Part shown: piece after piece, positions 1 through 6,336 of the stretch
Numbering within the stretch: the first letter of the stretch is position 1
Layout: each line of letters starts with the position of its first letter
Assembly (NCBI GenBank): GCA_028288775.1
Contig: JAQGHP010000737.1
Coordinates: 1 to 8,374 of the forward strand
DNA from: Phycisphaerales bacterium
Lineage (GTDB): Bacteria; Planctomycetota; Phycisphaerae; Tepidisphaerales; Tepidisphaeraceae
Direction: 5' to 3'
Length of the DNA stretch: 8,374 nt
Program-made: the position numbers and the translations under genes
The notes under the pieces: generated by a model
The model's input: only the letters and a program-made list of their open reading frames with translations
The model's database searches: none
What the model was told of the DNA's origin: nothing

Positions 1-216
1 GCTACACGTTTTTCCGTCATGACCGACTCCATTGGGCAGTTGCCGAATAGCCTGGCTAATGATCAGAGCCGCGCCGTGTCGGCCCGGTCGGAGCAAAGCT
101 CCGCTACGTGCCTTCGGCACGACCGGGGCGACACGCCCCGGCTCTGAAATCCTACCCAGCACTTAGGCTGGGCTGGCGCGTTTACGAGAGCCTCGGATAC
201 GCTGACAATACGCTGT
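1..216. other. Left-edge intergenic stretch with possible gene edges
   Basis: No complete gene is visible here. Two edge possibilities exist and neither can be confirmed. On the + strand, positions 3-50 read as a 15-residue tail (YTFFRHDRLHWAVAE) ending in TAG, which could be the C-terminus of a gene cut by the window. On the - strand, ATG codons at 32-30 and 20-18 are in the same frame and would open a divergent gene beginning MESVMTEKRV, but no Shine-Dalgarno precedes either. The rest is taken up by a palindromic element (64-146) and a 6-bp hairpin with arms 155-160 and 167-172. No convincing promoter for the downstream amidohydrolase was recognised. Confidence 0.4.
64..146. repeat. 83-nt cloverleaf-like palindromic element (REPIN-like)
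   Basis: Positions 64-90 and 120-146 are inverted copies of each other, matching at 24 of 27 positions by my alignment. Between and within these arms are further hairpins: 89-94 with 98-103 (loop AAA), 107-112 with 116-121 (loop TTC), and 123-130 with 134-141 (8 bp, loop ACA). The left arm also folds on itself with one C-C mismatch. The element can therefore form either one long hairpin or a row of four small ones. This is the architecture of paired REP sequences (REPIN/BIME) in other bacteria, and that class assignment is inference. It lies upstream of the amidohydrolase, outside any convincing coding frame. Confidence 0.75.
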
Positions 217-1491
217 GTGCCGCAGCCAGAATTTCCCTTTCAACTTCTCACAGCCTCATGGGTCGCGCCTATTAACCGGCCGCCGATCCGTGACGGCGCG
301 GTCGTGCATACGAGCGGGATGATCATCGCGGTCAGCACATCCGATGAACTTCAGCGCGCGTATCCTGGAGCTGAAATTACAGACGCCGGCGACGGCGTTC
401 TCCTTCCCGGGCTCGTCAATGCGCACGTCCATCTCGAATTGAGCGCCCTGACGCCCGGCGAGCCACCGGGGCGGTTTGTCGATTGGATCAAGCGGCTGGT
501 GCCGCGTTCCCCGGTGTCGGCGGACGTCGTCGCGGAATTTGCCCGGCGCGGCGTCGCGACCGGAGTAAGCCAGTGTCTGCGGTTTGGCGTGACCAGCGTC
601 GGCGACATCAGCCGCCAGTGCGGCGTCACGCGACCGCTCTTGAAACGCGGCCCGCTGCGCGTCGTCAGCTACGGCGAAGTGCAGGCGATGGCCAATCGCC
701 GCGGGCTACTCGAAGAGCGTGTCGCCGCGGCCGTTGACGGAAAAGACAACAGCGACCGCCTGCGCGCCGGCATTTCGCCGCACGCGCCGTACTCGGTGGA
801 AATGGGCGGGTATCGGCGATGCCTGGAGGCAGCGCGGGAGCGGGGCCTGCCGCTCGCGACGCACCTCGCGGAGACCGCCGACGAGGCGCCGTTCCTGGCG
901 AAACACGAGGGGCCGCTCCGCGAGTTGTGGGAATACCTTGGCGCGTGGGACGACGCGGTGGCGGCATTCGCGGGCGGTCCGATCCGTTTCGCGCACGCGG
1001 TGGGGATGCTCGAGTACCCGACGCTCCTGGCGCATGTGAATTATTGCGATGACCACGAAATGGCGTTGCTGGCCGCGGGGCGCGCGAGCATAGCATACTG
1101 CCCACGGACGCACGCCTACTTTGGCCACCCGCCCCACCGCTGGCGTGAAATGTTGCGTGTGGGCATCAACGTGGCCGTGGGCACGGACAGTTGCGCGAGC
1201 TCCCCTGATTTGAATCTCGTGGACGACCTGCGGCTCCTCCGTCAGCTCGCTCCCGAAATCCCGGCGCTTGCACTATGGGAACTTGCGACGGTGCGTGCCG
1301 CGCGGGCGATCGGAATGGAAACCCGCGTGGGAACGCTCGAGGCGGGGAAAGCCGCGGACTTCGTCGTATTTTCGGCGTCGGGTAACGATCCGCTGGCAAC
1401 GGTGCTGGAAAGTGAAACGCTGCCCAAGCAGGTCTGGATCGCCGGGGAACCTGTGCAAATTTCCTGCCAAATTACCGTACACGATTCCTAA
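217..1491 (+). CDS. Amidohydrolase-superfamily deaminase (possible aminodeoxyfutalosine deaminase)
   Basis: A 424-residue metal-dependent hydrolase of the amidohydrolase superfamily, in the ATZ/TRZ/SsnA-like group that deaminates purine-like or triazine-like rings. The full set of metal and catalytic positions is visible: HVH at residues 70-72 in VNAHVHLE, SPHAPYS with H189, THLAE with H216 and E219, LAHVNYCDD with H273, and GTDS with D324. An N-terminal beta-sandwich strand (LLTASWVAP) and the C-terminal return, VGTLEAGKAADFVVF, complete the composite domain, so the gene looks intact. The start is the GTG at 217. No Shine-Dalgarno is visible, but beginning here leaves a normal short lead into the first strand. 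The run CPRTHAYFGH before the GTDS resembles planctomycete proteins annotated as aminodeoxyfutalosine deaminase of the futalosine menaquinone pathway. That substrate is my inference; S-adenosylhomocysteine/methylthioadenosine deaminase or another cytosolic deaminase remains possible. It is a single + strand gene with no visible operon partner. Confidence 0.92.
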   Translation: MPQPEFPFQLLTASWVAPINRPPIRDGAVVHTSGMIIAVSTSDELQRAYPGAEITDAGDGVLLPGLVNAHVHLELSALTPGEPPGRFVDWIKRLVPRSPVSADVVAEFARRGVATGVSQCLRFGVTSVGDISRQCGVTRPLLKRGPLRVVSYGEVQAMANRRGLLEERVAAAVDGKDNSDRLRAGISPHAPYSVEMGGYRRCLEAARERGLPLATHLAETADEAPFLAKHEGPLRELWEYLGAWDDAVAAFAGGPIRFAHAVGMLEYPTLLAHVNYCDDHEMALLAAGRASIAYCPRTHAYFGHPPHRWREMLRVGINVAVGTDSCASSPDLNLVDDLRLLRQLAPEIPALALWELATVRAARAIGMETRVGTLEAGKAADFVVFSASGNDPLATVLESETLPKQVWIAGEPVQISCQITVHDS

Positions 1492-1522
1492 ATTGCGGCG
1501 CAGACTTTTAGCCTGTGCCTGC

Positions 1523-1537
1523 CAGCCTGAAAGGCTG
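1523..1537 (+). repeat. Short hairpin after the amidohydrolase stop
   Basis: CAGCCT-GAA-AGGCTG forms a perfect 6-bp stem with a 3-nt loop. The same motif, read on the other strand, occurs at 4560-4576, two bases past the stop of the PH-domain gene. Both copies are just downstream of a gene end, so the motif may mark or protect mRNA 3' ends. There is no following T-run, so a classical rho-independent terminator is not supported. Confidence 0.6.
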
Positions 1538-1579
1538 CACCACAAGCGCACAAGCACGCGCGTTAATTAAGACACCAGT

Positions 1580-1803
1580 TCACCGCGGAGGCGCAGAGCG
1601 CGCGGAGAAGATTCAAGAATTGGGTAGTGGGTCAGTTCAAAAGGTCCGCTCGGTGCCACAGGTCGGCGTACTCGCAGACCTGTGCTTCTGTTACGACCTA
1701 GAAGGACAGGTCTCGGAATACCGCGACCTGTGGCACCCGTCTTTTTCAGACCGACCAACTACCAAGAATTTGCTTCTCTGCAGCCTCTGCGTCTCTGCGA
1801 TGA
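1580..1803. repeat. 224-nt imperfect palindrome (MITE-like)
   Basis: The whole segment is an inverted repeat centred near 1692-1695. The outer arms 1580-1610 and 1773-1803 match at 24 of 31 positions. The inner arms 1654-1689 and 1700-1735 match at 30 of 36 around a 10-nt loop. The segments between them (about 1620-1640 against 1748-1768) are also recognisably complementary. The outer arms carry the phrase GGCGCAGAG / CTCTGCGTC, of a type seen as dispersed intergenic repeats in planctomycetes and verrucomicrobia (from memory, not searched). No transposase is encoded. A non-autonomous miniature element or a large REP-like palindrome is the likeliest reading. Confidence 0.75.
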
Positions 1804-1922
1804 GCCCTCCGGTGCGCGCTAAATAATCGCAATAGATATCGCTGCAGCGGCTCCGAAAGAAAAACATTTTTTCGGGGTTGCATTCGGTAGTAATGGGGAA
1901 TTGGGTGGGATAAGTTGGCCCG

Positions 1923-2030
1923 CGTCGCAGCCATGCGACGGTTCCGCAAGCCATCGGGCGGCTTGCCGGTACGCGTCTCATTCTCGAATCCAGGGCAGTA
2001 CACTCCGGCTCTCATCGGGCCACGGGGCCC
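1923..2030 (+). promoter_or_regulatory. Hairpin-rich putative 5' leader of the beta-helix gene
   Basis: Two perfect 7-bp hairpins lie five bases apart: 1923-1929 with 1934-1940 (loop GCCA) and 1946-1952 with 1960-1966 (7-nt loop). A weaker 5-bp hairpin (2017-2021 with 2026-2030) follows. All lie upstream of the likely GTG start at 2083 and could be part of a structured mRNA leader. I compared the segment by eye with the c-di-GMP-I riboswitch pattern and did not find a convincing match, so no class is assigned. It is unknown whether the transcript starts upstream of 1923. Confidence 0.35.
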
Positions 2031-2073
2031 TTCTCGCTTCGGGAACGACGCAGGACGACCCTCAATCTGTATC

Positions 2074-2078
2074 GGAGG
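2074..2078 (+). promoter_or_regulatory. Shine-Dalgarno deciding the beta-helix gene start
   Basis: GGAGG lies four bases before the GTG at 2083. It supports that start over the TTG at 1915, which opens the same frame 168 nt earlier with no ribosome site and would place 56 residues unlike an export signal in front of the protein. Confidence 0.7.
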
Positions 2079-2082
2079 TTCC

Positions 2083-4290
2083 GTGCTGAAGACTCACTCT
2101 TCCGCGTCGCGCTCATTCCCCGCGCATCGCCCGGCGGGCGAATTTCTCCTCGTGTCCCTTCACCGCACCGTACGCAACGGCCGCCGCCGGGCGCGGTGGG
2201 CGGTGGCATTAATCGCCCATGTAACGCTGTTGACGATCTGCGCGATGCGCTCTGCCGCGGCCGGTGCCCGCCAACCCGCGCTGGCGCCGCATGCGGATCC
2301 GGTCCAATCGCTGGAATCGCGCAGGCTGCTCTCCGTGACCCTCGACGCCAACGGCTGGACCGTCGTCACGCCCCAGACCGGCTCGCATGTCATTTACGTG
2401 AGCAGCTCCGGCGGCAACGACAACAACACCGGGCTCTCGGCCGCCAGCCCCGTCCGCACGATCGCCAAGGGCGAGTCGCTCATGCGCGACCACACGGGCG
2501 ACCAGCTCCTGCTCAAGGCCGGCGATGTCTGGCATGAGAACTTCATCTTCTGGCGCCTCAGCGGTAAATCCGCGCAGGAGCCGATCGTGATCGGCTCATA
2601 CGGCACCGGCGCGCGGCCCATCCTCATGACTGGCACCGGCTCGGGCTTCGCCACTGGGGCCAGCTCGAGCCCGGAAGTGGACTACGTCGATCTGATCGGC
2701 CTGCGCTTCTGGGCGGATGGGCGCGACCCCGCCGCGACCGCCAAACCGGTTGCCTCCGGCGCCACCGGTATTGCCTTTCTTGCCAAAGGCACCGGCATCC
2801 TGGTCGAAAACTGCCTCGTGCAGGACTACGCCGTGAACATGAATTTCCAGGACATGCTTGGGCCCATACAGAACGTTTCGGTGCGGCGGAACGTCGTCAT
2901 CGACTCCTATTCCACCACCGGCCACTCCCAGGGCATGTACGCCACGGGCGTCTCCAACCTCCTCATTGAAGGCAATCTCTTCGATCACAATGGATATAAC
3001 GAGAAGGTCGCCGGGGCCGAGGCTACGTGGTACAACCACGACATCTACCTCTCGTCCCACAACACCGGCGTCGTGGTCCGTGACAACACCATTTCCCGCG
3101 CCGCGGGCTACGGCCTCCAGGACCGCCCGGGCGGGATCGTGCAGAATAACCTGTTCATCAACGATCCGGTCGGCATGACCTTCGGTCTCGTGAACGGCGC
3201 GTCCACCACGCCGGGCGGGGTTTCCGGGCAGGTCACCGGGAATGTGTTCATCGGCGGGGCGAACATCGGGACGCTCCAGGGCGGCAGCGGGCTGATCGTC
3301 GGGAACGTCAAGGCGGGCGGGGGCACGGTCATCGCCAACAACATCTTCACGCATAGCGTCGCCAACTCCCCCGCCGCCATCACGCTCTCGTACGGCAGCA
3401 ATCAAACCGACCCGCAGGACTCCGTCGGCATTAACGACATCAGTTTCAAGAACAATATCGTTTACAACTGGACGACCGGCGTTGAGGTGGACAGCGGGCA
3501 AAAGCCGGGCGGCACCGGGCTGACGGCCTTCAACCGCGTCAGCTTCACCGGCAACGAATTTGAGAACCTCAGCGGCCCGGCGCTCAAGCACCGCGACCCG
3601 ATCTACACGAGCCAGGAAAAGTGGAGCGGCGACGTCTACTTCGCCACAGGCGGGTGGACCTCGGGCGGCAAGGCCGTGCCGATGGACACCGCGACGCTCA
3701 CCAAGGCCATCCCCTTCATCGACCCGTCGCGCACGATCGAGTCATACAACCAATCCGTCGGCGGCGCGGCGAGCGTCAGCGACTTCATCGCCAAATCGCG
3801 CCTTCAGTCGAAGCAAACCTGGAATACCAAATACGACGCCGCGGGCGCAGTCGGGTACATCACCAAGGGATTCCAGCTTTCGGGCACCATTCCGCCCGTC
3901 GTGGGCGCAACCCCCAAAAGCGCGCGGTCCGTCTCCCAGGCGCTGCAATGGAGCGCGGAATCCGGCGTGGCGTTCGACAACTTCAGCGGCCTGGGCTACG
4001 CCGACGGCGGCGACTGGGCCGAGTACAAACAGCTCGACTTCGGCACCGGCATCACCAAGTTCAGCGCGAACGTCGCCACGCTCCTCGGCTACGGAGGCAC
4101 GATCGAACTGCATCTGGACGGCGTCGCCGGGAAGCTCATCGGCACGTTGAAGGTCAGCCCCACCGGCGTGTGGAGCAAATACACGCTGCAGAGCACCGCC
4201 GTCACCGGCGCGACGGGCGTTCACGATCTGTACCTGGTCTTCAAGGGCGGGAAGGGCGTTGCGAACGTGCAGAACTTCAGCTTCGCCTGA
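2083..4290 (+). CDS. Exported right-handed beta-helix protein with C-terminal CBM6-like domain
   Basis: Taken from the GTG at 2083, this is a 735-residue exported protein. It begins with a long arginine-rich n-region (HRTVRNGRRRARW, residues 27-39), a hydrophobic core (about 39-62) and a likely signal-peptidase site near the AAAGA run. LESRRLLS follows at 77-84, a motif found near the N-terminus of many planctomycete surface proteins and thought to relate to their export or anchoring. From YVSSSGGNDNNTG (105-117) the chain reads as a pectate-lyase-like parallel beta-helix, with repeated short turns holding an asparagine before a hydrophobic pair (RRNVVID, EGNLFDH, RDNTIS, QNNLFI, TGNVFI, ANNIFT, KNNIVY). 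Residues about 622-735, including GYADGGDWAEY (638-648) and HDLYLVFKGGKG near the end, match the CBM6 carbohydrate-binding pattern. Role: binding and perhaps cleaving an extracellular polysaccharide. No catalytic residues could be assigned, so it may be a lyase, a hydrolase or a non-catalytic binder. Confidence 0.85.
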   Translation: MLKTHSSASRSFPAHRPAGEFLLVSLHRTVRNGRRRARWAVALIAHVTLLTICAMRSAAAGARQPALAPHADPVQSLESRRLLSVTLDANGWTVVTPQTGSHVIYVSSSGGNDNNTGLSAASPVRTIAKGESLMRDHTGDQLLLKAGDVWHENFIFWRLSGKSAQEPIVIGSYGTGARPILMTGTGSGFATGASSSPEVDYVDLIGLRFWADGRDPAATAKPVASGATGIAFLAKGTGILVENCLVQDYAVNMNFQDMLGPIQNVSVRRNVVIDSYSTTGHSQGMYATGVSNLLIEGNLFDHNGYNEKVAGAEATWYNHDIYLSSHNTGVVVRDNTISRAAGYGLQDRPGGIVQNNLFINDPVGMTFGLVNGASTTPGGVSGQVTGNVFIGGANIGTLQGGSGLIVGNVKAGGGTVIANNIFTHSVANSPAAITLSYGSNQTDPQDSVGINDISFKNNIVYNWTTGVEVDSGQKPGGTGLTAFNRVSFTGNEFENLSGPALKHRDPIYTSQEKWSGDVYFATGGWTSGGKAVPMDTATLTKAIPFIDPSRTIESYNQSVGGAASVSDFIAKSRLQSKQTWNTKYDAAGAVGYITKGFQLSGTIPPVVGATPKSARSVSQALQWSAESGVAFDNFSGLGYADGGDWAEYKQLDFGTGITKFSANVATLLGYGGTIELHLDGVAGKLIGTLKVSPTGVWSKYTLQSTAVTGATGVHDLYLVFKGGKGVANVQNFSFA

Positions 4291-4353
4291 TGCGGAGATC
4301 CGAGGCGGGGCCGGTCGCTTCAGGGCGATCGCATTTGGCCACAAGCTCCGGTT

Positions 4354-4495
4354 CCCTCTCCCGGTACGCCGGGGGAGGGTTAGGGAGGGGGTTCGTTCGG
4401 TCAGGTGCCGAAAGATCCTCTCCTGCACCACACGCGCATCGCCTGTCAAACCTTGCCCCCACCCCTGCCCTCCCCCGGAGTACCGGAGGAGGGGG
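4354..4495. repeat. 142-nt inverted pair of palindromes (REPIN-like) in the convergent gap
   Basis: The left unit (4354-4391) and right unit (about 4452-4495) are inverted copies sharing a core of CCGGTAC followed by CCGGGGGAGGG. Each unit is itself nearly palindromic around GGTAC or GTACC, so the pair can form two local hairpins or one long stem with an approximately 60-nt loop. The spacer has no coding signature. The element sits between the converging beta-helix and PH-domain genes, where it could block read-through in both directions. C/G-rich palindromes of this kind are known as dispersed intergenic repeats in many GC-rich genomes; copy number here is unknown. Confidence 0.75.
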
Positions 4496-4559
4496 TAAGT
4501 CCCCAAGGCGATCTCCTTGCGGTGTTTGACCGTGCGGCAGCGCGGTTCGTACTTCTAGG

Positions 4560-4576
4560 GCAGGCTTTCAGCCTGC
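4560..4576 (-). repeat. Perfect hairpin two bases past the PH-domain gene stop
   Basis: GCAGGCT-TTC-AGCCTGC forms a perfect 7-bp stem with a 3-nt loop, starting two bases beyond the TAA of the - strand gene ending at 4579. It is the same motif, inverted, as the hairpin at 1523-1537. There is no U-tract on the - strand side, so a role as intrinsic terminator is doubtful; an mRNA 3'-end stabiliser or dispersed repeat is equally possible. Confidence 0.65.
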
Positions 4577-4578
4577 AA

Positions 4579-5283
4579 TTAGAACTGAAACCCCCCCGGC
4601 GTCAGTCGGCGAATGGCCTGCTGGATTTGCTCGTTGACCTCGAGCGGTCGGCGGACCATCTGCCAGACGCCGCAGGGCTTTTCTTCATCGACCGGCAGGA
4701 TTTCGATTGAGCCCAATCCCAACAGCCGCTCGCGGAACGTGCGGAACACGCGGGTGCGGGCGATCTTTCGCAGTGGGCAGTCGAAGATCTCGATGCTGAA
4801 GACCCCCGACAGGCGGAGGACGCGCTGATCGGTCAGCACGTAGAGGCGGCCCATCCAGTTCAGTGTCGCCCACATGACGCGCCCGCCGATGACGGACACG
4901 CCCGCTTCGACGAAGCCGCGGATGTGTGGATCGCCGTGCAAGGCGCAGAGGATGATCGCCACCGCGGCCGCGACCTTCAAGGAGCTGAGCGCGATGTACC
5001 AGCGCGAGGGCTTGAGGATGAGGATCACCAACTCCCCGTCGCGCAGGACGTGGCGCGTGAGGAGCGTGGCGACGGAAGTAATAATCGGCGGAGCCACCGG
5101 AGCGGCGGCCGCGCCTTCCGCGGCGTTCAGGACGCCCGCGTCACATGCCGGGCGTGCCCCCGGACGCCGGCCCGGGGCCACCAGCCGCTTTGCGCGCGAG
5201 GCAGCCGGGGGCTTGGGCATGGGCATCCGCCACAATCGGCGGCGCTTCAAGGGGGCTGGGGGTTGCATCGTTGCGGGGCTCAC
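4579..5283 (-). CDS. Membrane protein with bacterial PH (YdbS-like) domain
   Basis: A 234-residue protein. Residues 1-75 are rich in Pro, Ala and Arg and look disordered. A hydrophobic segment at about 95-116 (WYIALSSLKVAAAVAIILCAL) is a likely membrane helix, and 124-144 may be a second, weaker one. The C-terminal part from LYVLTDQRVLRLSGVF (147-162) through IARTRVFRTF, LGLGSIEILP and RPLEVNEQIQQAIRR (212-226) follows the bacterial PH domain pattern of YdbS-like proteins: the TDQRV strand, then a GSIEI strand and a closing helix. These domains occur in envelope proteins of largely unknown function, so none is assigned. The GTG start at 5283 shares four bases with the hpt stop (GTGA), and GGAGG lies seven bases upstream, so translation is probably coupled to hpt. 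A perfect hairpin follows directly after the stop. Confidence 0.8.
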   Translation of the reverse strand: MSPATMQPPAPLKRRRLWRMPMPKPPAASRAKRLVAPGRRPGARPACDAGVLNAAEGAAAAPVAPPIITSVATLLTRHVLRDGELVILILKPSRWYIALSSLKVAAAVAIILCALHGDPHIRGFVEAGVSVIGGRVMWATLNWMGRLYVLTDQRVLRLSGVFSIEIFDCPLRKIARTRVFRTFRERLLGLGSIEILPVDEEKPCGVWQMVRRPLEVNEQIQQAIRRLTPGGFQF

Positions 5284-5843
5284 GGCCGGGCCTCCAATAC
5301 ATCTCGCTTTAGCGTAACAATGTCGGGCAAGTTGCGGTAATAATTATTGAAGTCCAGTCCGTACCCCACGACGAACTCGTCGGGAATTTCAAACCCCACG
5401 TAATCCACCTGCATCTCCCGCGACGCGGGCCGGTCTTTGCGCAGGAGCACGCACGTCCGCACGCTGGCGGCTCCCATCGCGCTGACCAGCGGCACCACCA
5501 GCCGCAGCGTGTTGCCGCTGTCGAGGATGTCGTCCACCAGCACCACATGGCGGCCGCGGACGTCTTCGAGTTGGCGCTCGATGACTTGCGCCCCTTGGCT
5601 GGAGACGCTGCGACCGGGGTAGCTGCTGACGGTCAGCAGGCCGATCTTCATTGCTATGGGGATTTCGCGAATGAGGTCGCCGCAGAAGACCATGGCCCCG
5701 GTGAGGATCGGCACGATCGTCACTTCGGCGCTGCCGTCCATTTTCGGCGGGGTATGGTCGGCGGTAATGGCCGCGGCCATCTCGTGAACGCGCTGGGCGA
5801 TTTGCCGGCGGGGAATGAGAATGCGGTCGATGTCGCCCTGCAT
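5280..5843 (-). CDS. hpt: Hypoxanthine phosphoribosyltransferase
   Basis: A 187-residue purine-salvage enzyme that transfers phosphoribose from PRPP to hypoxanthine, and usually also guanine, to give IMP or GMP in the cytoplasm. The type I PRPP-binding loop is clear at residues 99-113 (HVVLVDDILDSGNTL), with the acidic pair D104-D105 and the catalytic-loop aspartate D108. The flexible-loop Ser-Tyr is in SSYPG (73-77). LLRKD (133-137) supplies the lysine expected to contact the purine. VGFEIPDEFVVGYGLDFNNYYRNL (from 149) closely follows the base-binding segment of known HPRTs. Length and start (ATG at 5843) are normal, although no Shine-Dalgarno is apparent. Its stop overlaps the start of the PH-domain gene, and a MazG-like gene lies 76 nt upstream on the same strand, suggesting a nucleotide-metabolism transcript. 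Confidence 0.96.
   Translation of the reverse strand: MQGDIDRILIPRRQIAQRVHEMAAAITADHTPPKMDGSAEVTIVPILTGAMVFCGDLIREIPIAMKIGLLTVSSYPGRSVSSQGAQVIERQLEDVRGRHVVLVDDILDSGNTLRLVVPLVSAMGAASVRTCVLLRKDRPASREMQVDYVGFEIPDEFVVGYGLDFNNYYRNLPDIVTLKRDVLEARP
5291..5295 (-). promoter_or_regulatory. Shine-Dalgarno for the PH-domain gene inside hpt
   Basis: On the - strand this reads GGAGG, seven bases before the GTG at 5283 and inside the last codons of hpt. It is the best ribosome site of this gene group and supports the overlapping GTG as the true start. Confidence 0.65.
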
Positions 5844-5919
5844 TGAGGAATGTTGTACTGAATTGCGGGGCCCGAATGAAGGGACGGGCGAAGCGCGTGA
5901 GACGAAACTCGGGCAATCG

Positions 5920-6273
5920 CTACAGCTCCGTGTACTTCACATTCTTTCCGCGGGCCTTCTCGACGGGGTATTTGGCGGCATCCTTCTGGAGTTTTTGCTT
6001 CAGCGCTTCGCCCAGATCGACCTTCATATGGTCGGCGAGGAGCAGCAGTGAATGCAGGCAGTCGGCCAGCTCATCCCGCACCTGCTCGCTCCGGGCGGCC
6101 AGCGTTTCGTCCAGCTCCGGGCCGGTCTTCCACTGCATCAAAGCAAGCAGCTCCGACGCCTCCACGGCAAGCGACACGGCCAACTCCTTGGGAGTATGAA
6201 ACTGCGCCCAGTGCCGCTCGTCGCGGTGGGCGAGGACACGCTTCGTAAGCTCGGCGAGGGTGGAGGAGTTCAT
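5920..6273 (-). CDS. MazG-like nucleotide pyrophosphohydrolase
   Basis: A 117-residue all-alpha NTP pyrophosphatase of the MazG-like/dCTPase (RS21-C6) type, which hydrolyses non-canonical or excess (d)NTPs to the monophosphate and pyrophosphate. Evidence is the helix WAQFHTPKELAVSLAVEASELL, whose E38 and E41 form the first metal-binding pair, and RDELADCLHSLLLLAD, whose E68 and D71 form the second. The tail KLQKDAAKYPVEKARGKN is a hallmark of this branch. The length is normal for the single-domain form, shorter than the two-domain MazG of E. coli. The start is the ATG at 6273, without a visible Shine-Dalgarno. The exact substrate (dCTP or a modified nucleotide) is not readable from sequence. 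It lies 76 nt upstream of hpt on the same strand; no toxin-antitoxin gene is nearby, so a housekeeping role is likelier than a MazEF link. Confidence 0.9.
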   Translation of the reverse strand: MNSSTLAELTKRVLAHRDERHWAQFHTPKELAVSLAVEASELLALMQWKTGPELDETLAARSEQVRDELADCLHSLLLLADHMKVDLGEALKQKLQKDAAKYPVEKARGKNVKYTEL

Positions 6274-6336
6274 CGGATTGGATTGTAGGGGTTTTGTCGT
6301 GTTCGCGGTTGAAGGCTTGGCCGCGGCGGACCGGAG

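Larger units (their letters stand above)
1492..2082. other. 591-nt intergenic region
   Basis: This gap separates the amidohydrolase from the exported beta-helix gene. In order it holds a short hairpin 32 nt past the amidohydrolase stop (1523-1537), a long imperfect palindrome (1580-1803), an AT-richer stretch (about 1820-1915) that could contain a promoter, and a hairpin-rich segment (1923-2030) leading to the Shine-Dalgarno at 2074-2078. An open frame at 1515-1826 is a by-product of the palindrome and lacks any protein-like signature. No -10/-35 pair was strong enough to call. Confidence 0.6.

Noticed and set aside
1515..1826. 103-codon + strand frame in the gap after the amidohydrolase
   Set aside because: It is read through the imperfect palindrome at 1580-1803, and no start signal or protein pattern is present.
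1923..1970. c-di-GMP-I riboswitch suggested by the GCAAGCC and CCGGTA phrases
   Set aside because: The conserved order of paired elements and tetraloop/receptor sequence could not be laid onto the segment by eye. Left as an unclassified leader.
1915..2082. TTG start giving the beta-helix protein 56 more residues
   Set aside because: There is no ribosome site, and the added residues push the signal peptide far from the N-terminus. GTG 2083 has GGAGG four bases upstream.
2596..3591. 331-codon open frame on the - strand inside the beta-helix gene
   Set aside because: It lies antisense to a gene with clear domains, and its translation is a low-complexity Val/Asp/Gly/Arg mixture caused by GC-biased third positions.
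4560..4576. Intrinsic terminator of the PH-domain gene
   Set aside because: The stem is perfect but no U-tract follows on the - strand, so it was recorded only as a hairpin repeat.
5920..6273. Part of a MazEF-type toxin-antitoxin locus
   Set aside because: Adjacent genes encode neither a MazE nor a MazF protein, and the protein is of the single-domain dCTPase-like type.
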